64,000 nt of DNA, from assembly GCA_030512335.1 (NCBI GenBank), contig JAULSU010000006.1, positions 2,976,001 to 3,040,000 of the forward strand. The letters run 5' to 3'. Origin of the DNA: Immersiella caudata. Taxonomy: Eukaryota > Ascomycota > Sordariomycetes > Sordariales > Lasiosphaeriaceae. Below, piece by piece: positions 9,562-21,817 of this stretch. A model generated the notes under the pieces. The model did not search any database, was not told the DNA's origin, and worked only from the letters and a program-made list of their open reading frames with translations. Every line of letters begins with the position of its first letter. Position 1 is the stretch's first letter. The position numbers and the translations under genes are program-made.

Positions 9562-12500
9562 ATGACGTCGAGGCGCAAGGAGATTCTCAGCTCGGAGGAC
9601 GAGTTGGCGGCGGACCCGATCCAGGAGCCAGCCCGATACGAGTTCCAGTCATTCCTATCCGATGACGAGGAAATGCCTGATGCTTCCCCAGAATCCCCCA
9701 CCCGAGGCGAGTCTCCCGAACCAAGACCACCCGCGACTCTCGATGAGATGCTACAAGCCGCAATAGACAACTCTGAGGCCACTTCTGCCGACAGTTCACT
9801 TGCCAATGGAAGGGCCAATGGTACTTCGGCGAGCTTCACGAGTAGCTTCGCGGGGAGGGTTACAGGAAGGAGTGCGAAAGGCAGCGCCCCCGATTTGAAC
9901 GGTCATGGCGTTAGGCTCGTCGATATCGAGGTTGGACTAAGCTGGCTGTCGCCCTCACAGCGAGCTGCGTTTGAGCACGTGGAGGTGGAAGAATATATTC
10001 CAAGCGCGGACTACCGTTCGCCCAGGAGGCTCAGAACGAGACATAAGGTGAGCTGTATTCCTCGCAACTATGTTGCTATTGCCTGGACCTCTGCTGGGGG
10101 GGCCAAAGATAAGCACATTCATCTCAACTTGCATGTCAAGTGATGAGTTTGTTGCAGAGCGGTGTGCGGTGCGGCGAATCTGAGCTTCTTGAAAACCCAC
10201 CCCATGACCTTCCCACTTCATCTCATCCTCACCAGTTTTCCTCCGCCTGATCTTTACACACAACATCTTGCCGTTTCCTCTGGCAATCCTTGTTATTCCA
10301 ATTCACCTTCATTTCCGCACTTGCCTTTGCCAACTCAGTCTTGGCATCTTTCTTCTACCCAACACCTACCTACCCTCGAGCTCTTTCCTCGCAATTGCCT
10401 CTCGGTGATCCTCCCCTCTCTACCTTTGCCTCGCCGAAGTGCGGTTTGATCACGAACTTCCTTCGCACCTTTATACCGCCGGTCAACAATATCGACAGTC
10501 TTGCCCTGAGGGCTCAAAACGCCGGTCGACTATGGTAGGACTCGCACTCCAATCCTTGAAAATTTTGCTTCGCTGCAACAATATCCTCGGTTGAATGTAT
10601 CCTGCCATTTCCTCGAGTTGCTTTGCTCCGTGCTTCGAATAGGCAGTTTCCAGATCTTCTCTACTTCCTTCCCATGCCGCTCCTCAAACAATCGCTGAGA
10701 TTCTGCTTGAATTCTTGGCCGCTGCTAACATTCATTTTAGGCTGCTTACGACGACGACCGCCGCCGCCGTGATGCGGACGATTTCAATGATGACTACGGC
10801 GGAAAACGGAAAAGAAAGCACGAGGATGACGATTTTCTCGGCAATGACTTTGACGAGGATGACCTCGAGGAGTATTACTCCCAGGACGAGGACGATCTCG
10901 ATGCAGTTCGGCATAGGCGGACCTCGCGTCGCACGCAGGACATCGGCTCTTACTTTCCTGCCACTCGCGCCAGCACTCGAGCTAGCTCCCGCCTCCCTTC
11001 TACCGAAGGCGACGCTCAGTTCAGTGAGACGGCCAGAGGCCGCAGACTCCGGCCTCGGTCTGAGATACGTCAATCTGGCTCATTCGGAGGACAGGACGAC
11101 AAAGACGAGCTTCAGGGTTCGGATCATGGCGACGACCCTGACTTTTCATACGTTGTTCAATCAGACATCGTTAAGCCAGGGAGAAGGAGGAAGAAGCTCA
11201 AGAACCTCAGAGTAAGACCCTCGGCTGGCCGTCGCACAGCTGGCAACTCAGACATCGAGTTCGAAGCCCGCCGCTCAAATCGCGCGACCAAGAACACCCA
11301 CAACATGGATGTCAGCTACGCCGACGATGACGACGAGATCTTCTACGTCGAAGAAAACAAGGCACCCGCCAATCCGAAGGTCGTGAGCATGCGAGAGGTT
11401 TTCCAACCTGTTTCAGCGGAATTTAAGGAAGTTCACCGCGACACTTGCGACACCTGCGGCCTTGGCGAGAATGCGCACAAGGGCCCATTGATACCCTGTC
11501 AAGGCTGCTCGGTTGCGCAGCACAAGGTCTGCCTCAACTCCCGCAGCCAGCGAGACCAGCGTGTTACAAAGATTGACGCTGATTCCTTCGTGGTGCAATG
11601 CCGGTTTTGCCTCTGCATTCATGCGAAGAATGACCCCCGGGCGCCTCGTCAGGATACATGTCAGAAATGTCATACGCAGGGAGACTCTTGTGCACCCTTC
11701 TCGGAGAAGAAGACCGCAAAGCAAGAGGAAACTCTTAGGGTTGAGAATGGTGGAGTGGATCCTATCACCCCGGTTCCGAAAGAATTAGTGAACAATCCCA
11801 ACAATCCGCTGTTCCGCTGCTGCCGTTGTCACCGGGCATGGCACTACGAGCACCTTCCGCATCCCAACAGATCTCGAGATCCGTCATTCAACGATCCTGG
11901 GAATCTCCGAAAGCACCGCCTCGAGGAATACCGAGTAGATTGGACATGCAAGGAATGCCGAGAGACGGAGGCCCTGGAGATGGACCGCGTCGCTGCGTGG
12001 AGGCCTGTCTCTCGAGATATCTACACAAAAGGTCAGACGATTGAGGATTTCACTGAAGATCAGATTGAGTACTTGATCAAGTGGGTGAACAAATCCTACA
12101 GCCACTGCCAGTGGCTACCTGGCGCGTGGGCCCATGGCGTTATGAAACCAGCTATGCGGAAGTCTTTTGTCAAGCGCACGCTTGGTGAAATGGCGGATGA
12201 GGAGGAACTGCAAGGCGAGGACACCAAGGATTCCCTTCTACGATGGCACGAAAAGGACGCAATTCTTAATGCCTGGATAACACCCGAGATCATTCTTGAG
12301 GTACAGTATGCGACCCAGACAGAGCAACAAGCTGCCAAATACAGGGCCATGTCTCGCACCGCCAAGTTCGAGTACGACCTTGACAAAGTTCTTCATGTTA
12401 CCCAGATTCTCGTCAAGTTTGAGGGCCTAGGCTACGAGGATGTGGTGTGGGATAGTCCACCCGACGCAGAATCGCCTATGTGGGACGCATTTCTCGATGC

Positions 12501-15500
12501 ATACCGCGAGTATCTCACCGGCAAGCATTTCCGCGCAGAGCCTCCAAAGGTCATGAGAGAACGCCTTGAAGAGTTCCGTACCAAGGACTTCGTCAAGGAC
12601 ATCGAGGTGAAGGAGCAGCCAAAAGGCTTGAAGCCCACCTGCCGCCTGATGGCATACCAACTCGAGGGCCTCAACTGGATGCTTCACCGTTTGCGGCACG
12701 GTGAAAACGCTATTCTGGCCGATGAGATGGGTCTTGGAAAGACAGTTCAGGTCGTAGCCCTGCTCTCCAGCGTTATCCAGGACAACCCCAAGATTTGGCC
12801 ATTCTTGATCGTCGTTCCCAACGCCACCTGTGCGAACTGGCGCCGCGAGATCAAGAAGTGGGCACCCGATCTGCGAGTCGTCGCTTACTATGGAGGACGA
12901 ATCCCGCAACAAAGGGCTCGAGAATTCGAACTATTCCCGAACAAAAGCGCCCAGATGAAGGCACATGTCGTGATCATGTCCTACGACTCGATCAAGGATC
13001 CAGAGACAAAGTCAAAGTTTAATGGAGTTGCTTGGCAAGGCCTTGTTGTTGATGAGGCCCAGGCTCTCAAGAATGACGAGGCGAATCTCTACAAGGCTCT
13101 GAAGCAATTCAGGGTGCCATTCAAGCTGCTCTTAACGGGCACGCCGCTCCAGAACAACAAGCGAGAGCTATTTAATCTGCTACAATTTGTTGACCCCAAA
13201 ATCGACGCAACCGAGCTCGACCAGCGGTTTGAGACCATCACGAAGGAGAACCTTCCAGAGCTTCATAACATGATTCGGCCATACTTCCTCCGCCGCACTA
13301 AGGCCGGTGTGCTCACCTTCCTTCCCCCGATGTCGCAGATCATCATCCCAGTCAGCATGTCGATCTTGCAGGAGCGCCTCTGCAAGTCGATCATGTCAAA
13401 GAATCCAGATCTGATCCGTTCTATCTTCGCGCGGGGAAAGCTCAAGAAAACCGACAGAGGTCCCCTCAGCAATATCTTGATGCAGTTGCGAAAGTGTTTG
13501 TGCCACCCTTTCGTCTACAGCCAGGCGGTGGAGGACCGATCTCTGACATCGGAAATGACGCGCCGCAACCTGATTGAGGCGTCTTCCAAGCTCGTTCTCT
13601 TGCAGATTATGCTCCCGAAGTTGAAAGAGCGCGGACATCGCGTTCTAATATTCAGCCAGTTCCTCGAGGAGCTGACTATCCTCGAAGACTTCCTCATGGC
13701 GATGGAACTGAAGTACGAACGCCTTGACGGCAGTCAATCGTCGTTGGACAAGCAGAAAAGAATTGACGCATTTAACGCGCCAGACTCAAAGCTGTTCTGC
13801 ATGCTGCTTTCCACCCGAGCAGGTGGCGTTGGCATCAACTTGGCCACCGCTGACACGGTTATCATCATGGATCCTGACTGGAATCCTCACCAGGATATCC
13901 AGGCTTTATCCCGTGCTCACCGTATCGGCCAGAAGAAGAAGGTTCTCTGTTTCCAACTGATGACGGTCGGTTCGGCCGAGGAGAAAATCATGCAGATCGG
14001 GCGAAAAAAGATGGCATTGGATCATTTGCTGATCGAAAGCATGGATGAGAAGGAGGGTGAGAACCTCAATGACGTCGAGTCAGTTCTCAAACACGGTGCC
14101 GCTGCTCTTTTCGGAGAGGGACAGAAAAAGGAGGCCATCAAGTATGACGATGCCGCTGTCGAGAAACTACTTGATCGGTCAGCTGAGGAAGAAACCCGCA
14201 CCGATGGTGCCGGAAAAGACGAGGCGGAAAAGGCACCGGAATCTGCGTTTGCGTTCGCAAGGGTGTGGACACAGGAAAAGGGCGAGCTTTCCGACGACTT
14301 GAAGGCAGAGGAGCAGAACCTGGACCCCAGTGTTTGGGAAAGTATTCTCAAGGAGCGTGAGGAAGAGGCCAGGAGAGAAGCGGAGCTCAATCAACAGACG
14401 CTTGGTCGTGGCAACCGGCGCCGCAACGTAGGTGGATGGGCTGAAATTTCATGACGTGGCGATCTAACATCAATTGCAGACCACGAATTACACCTCCCAG
14501 AGATTCGATTTCGAAGATGGCCAGGACGCGCCGATGGACAGCGACCGTTCGTCCGCCGACGAGGAATTTGTTGGCGGAGGCGAGAGCGATGGGGGAAGCA
14601 CCGACGAAGAGGGCCAGGCCAAGAGCCCTGGTGAGTTATCCAATGGTACTAACCCTCGGAAGCAGACGAAGCAAGGTACGACCCGAAAGTCTCATACAAT
14701 TCTCTCTTCCAAACCTCCAGCAACGCCCAAGGGTGGGGGCGGCATCAAGAAATCTCTCACCTCCAGCAGAACCCCAAGCTCACACAAAGCAAAGAATCAG
14801 ATCCCACAGGCGCCGCGAACACCCCGAACGCCAGCGTCAAAGCCAGCGACACCCCGAAGCCGGCCCTCAACAGCAAAGTCAACGGTAAAGCCAGCAGCAT
14901 CGGCAACGAAGAAGTCGGGAACGCCAAAGTCGGGAGCGCTAAAGTCGAGCACCAAGAAGCCAACATCGACCAAGGGCCCATTGTCAAAAAGCGCGGGCGT
15001 CCAAAAAAGAACCCCGAGTCGGCCACCACGAGCCGCGAAGGCACCCCTGGCAGCTCCAAAGACGCCATCAAGAGCAACAAGACCCTTAGCCAACTCGGGT
15101 TCTCCAGCTCCGCGAACGGCATCCCGAGCCACACGAGGGCAACGGGCCTCCCCGGTAGTTCCAGCTCCATCATCCGAGGCCCAAGTAAGCAACCAGTCGT
15201 CGTCTACGTTGGTGGAAGGGTCGTCGACGGCGCAAATCCCCAACCTGCAGGAATCATCAATGATTCCAAGTCAATTGCCGCAACCTCCTCCATCCCCCCA
15301 GCAGCCGTCCCCAATGGAGTTAGACCAGCCTCAGCCAAGCCCTCGCAGCACGGCCCAGCGGCGGTCTTAAAGAGCCAGAACATTCAGCAAGACCCTTGCC
15401 TTGTCTGCGGTTTCTTGCACCCTGCGTCTTGGGAATGTCCCGAAATGGGGAGCGAGATCAACATCAGGATCGCGATCGACAAACTTAGGCGACTTCCGAA

Positions 15501-15579
15501 TCAGGACAAAGACTCGATCACGCAGAAGAAGCTTTTCCTCTTGGAGAAACTTATGCTGCTGAAAAGTCGGCAGAGCTGA
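9562..15579 (+). CDS. Mit1/CHD3-like SNF2 chromatin remodeler with PHD fingers and C-terminal AT-hook
   Basis: Supported exons are 9562-10047, 10741-14427, 14480-14630 and 14663 or 14666-15579, about 1745 residues. In order there are an acidic N-terminus, Cys/His PHD-type fingers (about 11440-11990), chromodomain-like segments (YLIKWVNKSYSHCQWLPG and ILVKFEGLGYEDVVW) and a full SNF2 ATPase. The ATPase shows DEMGLGKT at 12721, DEAQ at 13051, LLTGTPLQNN and the helicase C motif QALSRAHRIGQ. After a 52-base intron and a very short intron the frame changes and encodes KKRGRPKK (AT-hook, 14986-15009) and a C-x2-C-x3-H-x5-C knuckle (15397-15438). The architecture matches Mit1, the ATPase of the S. 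pombe SHREC silencing complex, a nuclear nucleosome remodeler. The 693 bases between 10047 and 10741 may hide another small exon. Confidence 0.87.
14631..14665 (+). other. Very short intron (32 or 35 bases) with tandem CAG/AAG acceptor
   Basis: GTGAGT begins at 14631, TACTAAC is at 14647-14653, and two AG acceptors end at 14662 and 14665. Using either keeps the reading frame and differs by one residue (NAGNAG type). Splicing moves translation into the frame that stays open to 15579 and encodes the AT-hook and Cys/His knuckle. Without splicing, the frame runs to a stop at 15368-15370 through biased Pro/Ser/Thr/Lys sequence. The length is below the usual fungal minimum, so RNA evidence would be needed. 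Confidence 0.6.
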
Positions 15580-18078
15580 GTAGGGTATTGCGGGATGGTG
15601 CTTACTTGATCATTATCTGGCCTCTGAGGTTATCAGATAAACTATATTCGTCTGCGCTTGGCTGCCCACTTACTTGGTGGATCAGATCAAGAAAATTTTG
15701 ATTTGCTCAGCATCACGAGCGACACCCTTGCCGACATACAAGGGGCGAAGGAACGACGTGAGACGACCCCCGGAATTTGCACCATGGAAGTGCAACGCAG
15801 GAGATGGAACGAGCTTTGGAGCGGACGACATGGAACTAGATCCGATAAGAGCAGAGCAAGGATTTACGGAGCTGGATGGGCCGCGTCTGTGTATGACATC
15901 ACAGAACTTGTGTATATATTGTATGCTATAACGTCCTCCTTGCGAACGACAGCTCTTGGTTTGGGAGTTGGGGCATTGAGAGGAGGGGGAAAAGGGTTGG
16001 GGGAGATACTAGCCCAACTGATGGGAGAAATAAAAACCGTCGAATACAACGTGGTTCCAATTCGCGCAGTGATCGTTGGCGATAGTTTTGGCTGAAGCAG
16101 CTACACCATGGGATCGGGAGAGAGCCCGTTGTGGCGCTCGGTTAAGCGGCAGCCTTGCCGTTCGGGGGATGTGGAGGTAAGCCCCTTTTTTTGGAGACGA
16201 CGGATTTGGAGGTTTGTTTTTGCTTGGCGCTAGGATTCTTGGCAAAATGCATCACTGCACCTCACTTTACTCATTGCAGACATGACGACGAATGTTATCA
16301 ACAGCAACCAATTGATCAATCACAGATTTCAGCCTTCGGGATGAGATTTGGGATGATGCGGAATGATCCTCCTGCCGGAAACAACCGGCTCACGACGGGG
16401 TGGGTTGGAGCGGTGGAGGCCCGGCCTTGGGTGTTGAGGAAGTTGTGATGAAGTATTTCTCTACTTTGTCTAGGCTGTCTCTTGATACACCATGGTACGT
16501 CACCTTTTTTTATGGAAATTTGGCTGGAGAATTAAATGGTAAGTATCGCATCTCGCCATTTGGCTAAGGGAAGCCACAGGGCGTGAGGGGAGATTGAGGG
16601 AGGATGGCCAACAAGCGGGGCATGGAGGGAGTTGATAGAAATGGCCTGATACTTTGTCTCTGGTGATGCGTGCTGAAAAATTGGGATTTATCTGGGAATC
16701 GTGAGGCACAGGATAGCAGGAACCAGGTGAGGTAAATGGTGACTCCGTTAAGCGCAGCTGGCTGACTTGACGACGTTTCTTTCTGTCAGGTAAATGGCGA
16801 GGGCAACGGCTGGAATGCCACTTGAAGGTAACTCATGTCTTTGAAGCCAAGAAAATCCGGAGAGCCCGACCTGAGAACCCGGGCGGTCACTTGGAACAAC
16901 CTAGAACGTGCCTGCCCTTTTCTCCATCCCGTTCACGGCCAACACCGCAAACCGCAGACGCATCTGCGCGTGTCGGCAGCAGAAAACAGCAACGCACACA
17001 TGCAGAACACATCTGCAGATGCGGTTTTCTTCTTCTTTTATTTATTTGGGCGTGGACACACAAGACAATCGGGGCTTGTCACGTGGGGAACACAAAAAAG
17101 AGAGGGATCTTTCTGCAGGCATCCGGGTAGGTGCAGCGGGCGGATCTAAACCGGGGGAAGCAGAGAGCTTTCCCGTCAAGCCCGTTTGCTTTCCAGATCT
17201 TTTGGCTTCCAGAGTCTGCTTCCAGAGTCTGCTTCCAGCCTTGGACCCTCTCCACCTCCTCCTCCTCCTCCTCGCCCCCTTGGCAATCGCCGCTGCTTGG
17301 AGGGGTCCTGCTTCGACGGCTCTGCTTTGCATTTGTCTTTCTGTTCCCATGTTGTCAAGGGGAAAACAGGAGCATCCGATTGGCATTGGCATCGCGCTCC
17401 ACCGACCGGCGTTGCCAGCGGCAGAGCAAGCGGAAGGGCGCCGCTCGCAGACACACGCACGAGCAGGCCGCCGGAGACGCGACGAACGGGCAGCGCACCG
17501 GAGACAACCGCACGGCGTGCCCTCCTCATCATTTAAAGAGAGGGTCCCAGGAAGGCTACTTCAACTATGCTGCTCCGAATACCACGTCTGTTGTCCTTCT
17601 TCCCAGGTCCATGGTTGCTGTCCTGGTTTGCGCCCCTGTCCGCCCCCTCCGTCTCCCAAACCGTTGCTACCGCTAAATTACCCTCCCGACCTCCCGCAGA
17701 CAGCTCACGCGCACCGTGTCTTTATCTGGCCCGAAACGAAGCTCTCCCCCCCCCAACTTACCCGGCCTTTGGTTGCCAGGGGTGTGCCTCCCTCTACCGC
17801 GTCTCATTGTCACCTCGGTAGCTGCGCCGGCTCGCATAGCGAACATCATCAGTTCTGTTCTGGTCGAGGCCCGTATAGATAGCGTCGCGTGGTGCGTCTC
17901 AGGGACTGAGGTCTTCTGTTTGCTGTCGTCGGCATAGAGAAGCTGCTGACTCTGTTTGGTTGGCCTCTTGGTGCCGTGCCTTTCTCTTCGCTCGTTTACT
18001 CTATTGTCTCTCTATCTCTGGTGTTGACTCTCGACTAGTTATCACGGCGCAGTGTTGACTTGCACATATTGGTTCAAG
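15580..18078. other. 2.5 kb intergenic/leader region, no gene seen
   Basis: This stretch lies between two plus-strand genes. Several open frames exist but none has recognisable domains or a consistent exon structure. The part from about 16900 is C/T-rich and could be a long 5' leader of the CCCH gene. CTTCCAGAGTCTG is repeated in tandem near 17205-17235. No RNA gene was recognised. Confidence 0.55.
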
Positions 18079-21000
18079 ATGGACGGTGCTTTGCCTTGGG
18101 TCAGCCGTCGTGGAACCCCTGGTCACAATGTTCCACGCCCAGCAACATCACCGGCAGATATCGCAGGTCTCGTGAGGGATACGGATCTTGTCAGCTTTAC
18201 GACCAGACACACTTCCCCTGAACTGACAACGAATCATAACAATCTTTTCCCTGGACGCTTGGGTGTCGCCCTTCAGGATCCATCAGGGCGAACAGATCGG
18301 ATCATACGATTTGGCGCCAACCCACATAGTCTCGCCCTCTCGACGGGTGAGCATGCCGTCAAATGCCCCGAGGGTGGATCATCATCACCCTACTCTTCCG
18401 TGAGCCCGGAGTTGCATTCGAACCCCCGTTCCTCGACGTCCAATGCCTCATCACCCCGTTCAACGTGCGCTGCTCCCCTTGCAGGCCTCCGCCCGGTGCC
18501 TGGCTCCGCGGCCACCGCGCCTGTTCCCGAGATTCCGGAGCCACCCGGTCCTGCTTTTGCCAACTACATGACGGACGACATCATCGGCCACGGCTCCGCG
18601 CCAGTCCGCAAGGGTCCGGAGCGGTCCGGCCCCGCTTTTAACGACCATATGACGGAAGACCGCGGCTGCGCGCCTGTCCCGGGGTCGGCGAGCAGGTCGG
18701 CGTGTACTTTTTACCACGCCGCGGCACCCCTCCTCTCTTCTTCCTCATCTTCTCTTTCTTCGCGCCGAGGCCACATTTCTACCTTCACTTATAGCGAAGG
18801 AACCAGCAGCCCCAACCATCTACGAAGACACCACCAAGCTTCTTCTTCTTCTCCGGCCAGTTGTGGCTACATCTCGACCAGTCTCTCCTCTCCGCGCGAC
18901 CTCACCAGCGCCAGCACCACCACCACCATGAGCGCCACCCCCTCCCACTCGCGCTCGCCTTCGGCCGTGACCATGCCCACCGCCGGAAGTGATGACTCCG
19001 GCCTCCAGGCCAGTACCAGCACCAGCACCAGCACCGCCGCACCCGACCCATCCCGCACCAACAAGGGAAAAGGCAAGGAAGTTTACACAACGCCTCCCGG
19101 CCCGTCCAAGAAGACCGCCGCCACCGCTCCTCTCCCCGCCACTATGGCATCTGGATCGTCGGATGAGACCGTCATCCACCGTGGAAAAAAAGGCCCTGCC
19201 AGCACTTCCAGCAGCTCGGGTGAATTTTGCGAGATGTTCTTGCCCAGTAAGTTTGAATGTTTATTTTATTTTTTTGCCTGTCCTGCTCTTTCCTAAGGGG
19301 GGTGGGTGTTTTGCATTACTTGACTTATTGTTTTAGCGTTGCCAATGCGTATTTATATCTTTCTAAGACCTATTCGGGTGCTTTTGACGGCGTGGTTTTG
19401 TGCCTTGAGGTGTATGGTGATGCTCATGAGGCCTGCTTTGTCTTTCCGCACGCCTGCTTGGTGGTTTTTGAGCCCTCTTCAAGCATCTTCAAGGGCCTAC
19501 TCCAGCATTTTCGAGGCCTTGTTTGATTTCTTCAGTGTCTTCTTTTTGTGATCTGAGGCCTTCTTTGATTTATTCAAGGCCTTGTTCGAATTTGTGCCGG
19601 CATTGTCTGTTTGGCGCGGACACCCGCAAGTATTTCTGGACGCCGATTCTAACAAGTTTCACCAGGCGGATTGTTCACACCGTCGCCGCAAAAGGTGACA
19701 AAAGGTCCCGCCCTCGCCGGGGCGTTTTCCGCGCCAATTTTCGCTCCGTTTGCCGGCCCCGTTTTCCCTGCCGCCGCCGACAGTGGAGGTCTCGCTGGTG
19801 CGTCGGTCGACGAGAGGTATGCGCCCATGCATACCGGAGAGCAGGGGCGCATCGATGCGTCGATGCGCCCCATCGAGCATGAGGCGGCCTCGTGGACCGC
19901 CAGCGAGGCCTTCAAGATCCTCGCAGAGACGGTGCCGGCCCAGTACCAGGGCAACCCCGGCTTCGGCTGGGTGATTTCCGAGGTCGTGCGCCTCGCAGAA
20001 GAGAGGGCCAAGGCCAAATACGGTCTGCCCGACCACCAAACGGCTGCGATCAAGCAGTACAACGTGCCGTTCGCCGGCAACCTCCCGCCCTTCCAAGGGT
20101 ACCTCCTCTGGCGCGGTGATGGCCAGTACACTCGGCTCGTCCCTGCCGACCTCCTCCCCCCCCTCAAGGGAATTCCGGCTACACAAACGAATAAGGTCGG
20201 ATACTGGGTGTGCCCGCCGCCCAACGCGGCCACCGAGACCGGCTGGGTTTACCAACAGTCCATTGAGCTCGTAAGTTGTTCCATTTTACTTTCTGCTCTA
20301 GGTTTTCCTCCCCGTCTAACCTTCCACAGGAGCAGTTGCGCCCGACCTCCCATCAGGGAGTAAATGACGAGGAGCTCCAGGTAAGTCTCCTGTCCTTCAG
20401 CTACCTTCACTGTGCTTTCCAACCCCGTCTGCCTGCTTGCCAATGCGTGGCGGCGTCACCTTGATGCATTTTCTGGCTTCTAGGCTTTTTTTCTTTTCTT
20501 TTTCTTTTTCTTCTCTCTGCGTGTCTGTTTCTTTCCGTGAATTTACTCTGCAAAGTTTGCTCTTGTAACCAATTCAACACTGTCTGAAGCAGCACTTCAG
20601 CTCTGGGGCGCCCCAAAATTTGTGCAAGTTGCTCCCCTTTGTCCCCTTTTTGCGAGCGAGCGAGCGCCCGTCCCGACCTCTCCTACCGTCTTAATCCCCT
20701 AGAGTCTAACCACAGCTTCTTCCGCGTAACCAACAGTTCGCGGCTAACTACTTCCGATTCCCTATTCTCGGAGGACAGTCACGCATCGACACCATCATCG
20801 CCACGACTGCCACCACGACCTCTCCCATTGCAGGCGCCGTCCCCCGTCCTGCTCCGAAGCGCGTCAAGGTCTACTGCGACAAGTGGATTCACGACGGTAC
20901 CTGCGCCTTCACCCAGCAAGGATGTAAGTACAAGCACGAGATGCCGCACGATCGCGCGACGCAGCACGCTTTGGGCCTCTTCCATGGATATCCCGCCTGG

Positions 21001-21355
21001 TGGAAGAGACAGCAAGCCGAGCTTGCTAGACAAAAGGTCCCGGCCTCGACCACTGGGACCATGACCGGAACGACGACCTCTACCACCCCCGCTGGAAGTC
21101 CCGGTGCAAGCGTTGGCGAGGTTTCCCCTTCGACTCCGAGACGCGCCGTTGCAGTTGGTTCCTGGCGCAGTGGAAGCATCCCCGAGAGAACCGCTCAGAG
21201 TGGTAAGTTACGTCACCTCCGTTGCCGTCTGGCACAGTTACTGACAAGTCCCAGCTCAGCATGCCTCTCCCTTTGGACCAATTGGTCCCCCGACCGTGAA
21301 CCCGCGCAGCAGACTCGAAGCTGTCAAGGAGGGCGAGGAAGACGAGGAGGCCTAA
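18079..21355 (+). CDS. CCCH zinc-finger protein with Ser-rich N-terminus (five exons)
   Basis: Exons 18079-19246, 19666-20270, 20330-20380, 20737-21202 and 21255-21355 join in phase to 796 residues. Each donor is GTAAGT. The first 380 residues are Ser/Thr/Pro/Ala-rich. A central region rich in conserved-looking residues (TASEAFKILAETVPAQYQGN to GYWVCPPP) has no domain I can name. The C-terminal part holds a CCCH finger, VYCDKWIHDGTCAFTQQGC then KYKH (C-x8-C-x6-C-x3-H), followed by a tail with a conserved-looking GLFHGYPAWW. Such fingers usually bind RNA, but the function is unknown. The ATG at 18079 is the first in frame with a good context. Introns 1 (419 bases) and 3 (356 bases) are unusually long for this window. 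Confidence 0.8.
19429..19582 (+). repeat. AGGCCT-rich repeats inside intron 1 of the CCCH gene
   Basis: AGGCCT occurs at 19429, 19514, 19556 and 19577, in contexts such as GAGGCCTTGTTTGATTTCTT, GAGGCCTTCTTTGATTTATT and AAGGCCTTGTTCG. These are diverged copies of one short unit within the 19247-19665 intron. The same motif family recurs after this gene and after ATG7. Confidence 0.55.
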
Positions 21356-21817
21356 TTGATTTTCAAAAAGGCATGTTTTACCCGGAACAAGGCGTTGATT
21401 ACGGAACGAGGACGCGTCAAGGCCGGGTTATGGAGGCGTAAAGGAAGACACAACAAGGCATTGCGTTTGGTTTGGGAAGACCTTTTTTGCATTTGAAAAG
21501 GCGTAGTGATTGGGTGGCCAGGGCCTTTTCTTCTTCAAGAAAGGCATAGTTATGGATCGTCGAGGCCTTTTCTTCTCTCAGAAAGGCAAGATCACGAATG
21601 GATTGCGGCCTTGACTTTTGTCAAGAGGGGCCTGATTTGCGCTTCGAAAAGGGCTTGAGGTTATTTCGTGAGGCGTATTTGCAAAGTGAACATGCCTTCA
21701 GCGCTTCATACAAATGACATTGATGCACAAACCGCAGAAGTAACCAAAATGCCACCCATAAAGTCCAGTCGTCTATCCACATCCTCGCCGATACGGCCCC
21801 CCTTCGGCTCCCTCGCA
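21356..21817. repeat. Tandem AGGCCTT hairpin units in the convergent 3' region
   Basis: Between the CCCH gene (+) and GCS (-) there are four or more imperfect palindromes about 40-45 bases apart: CCTTTTTTGCATTTGAAAAGG at 21481, GGCCTTTTC...GAAAGGC at 21522-21545, GGCCTTTTC...GAAAGGC at 21563-21587, and GGCCTTGACTTTTGTCAAG plus GGGGCC at 21607-21632. Each could fold into a hairpin. They may act as 3' end signals for both genes or be the remains of a short mobile palindrome. Confidence 0.5.

Noticed and set aside
14474..15370. A 298-codon frame rich in Pro, Ser, Thr and Lys after the remodeler ATPase
   Set aside because: Only its first part (14480-14630) is coding in the preferred model. The rest overlaps the better-supported frame with the AT-hook and Cys/His knuckle.
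17042..17882. Several overlapping long frames in the region before the CCCH gene
   Set aside because: They are open on both strands with low-complexity composition, and none joins in phase to the CCCH exons.
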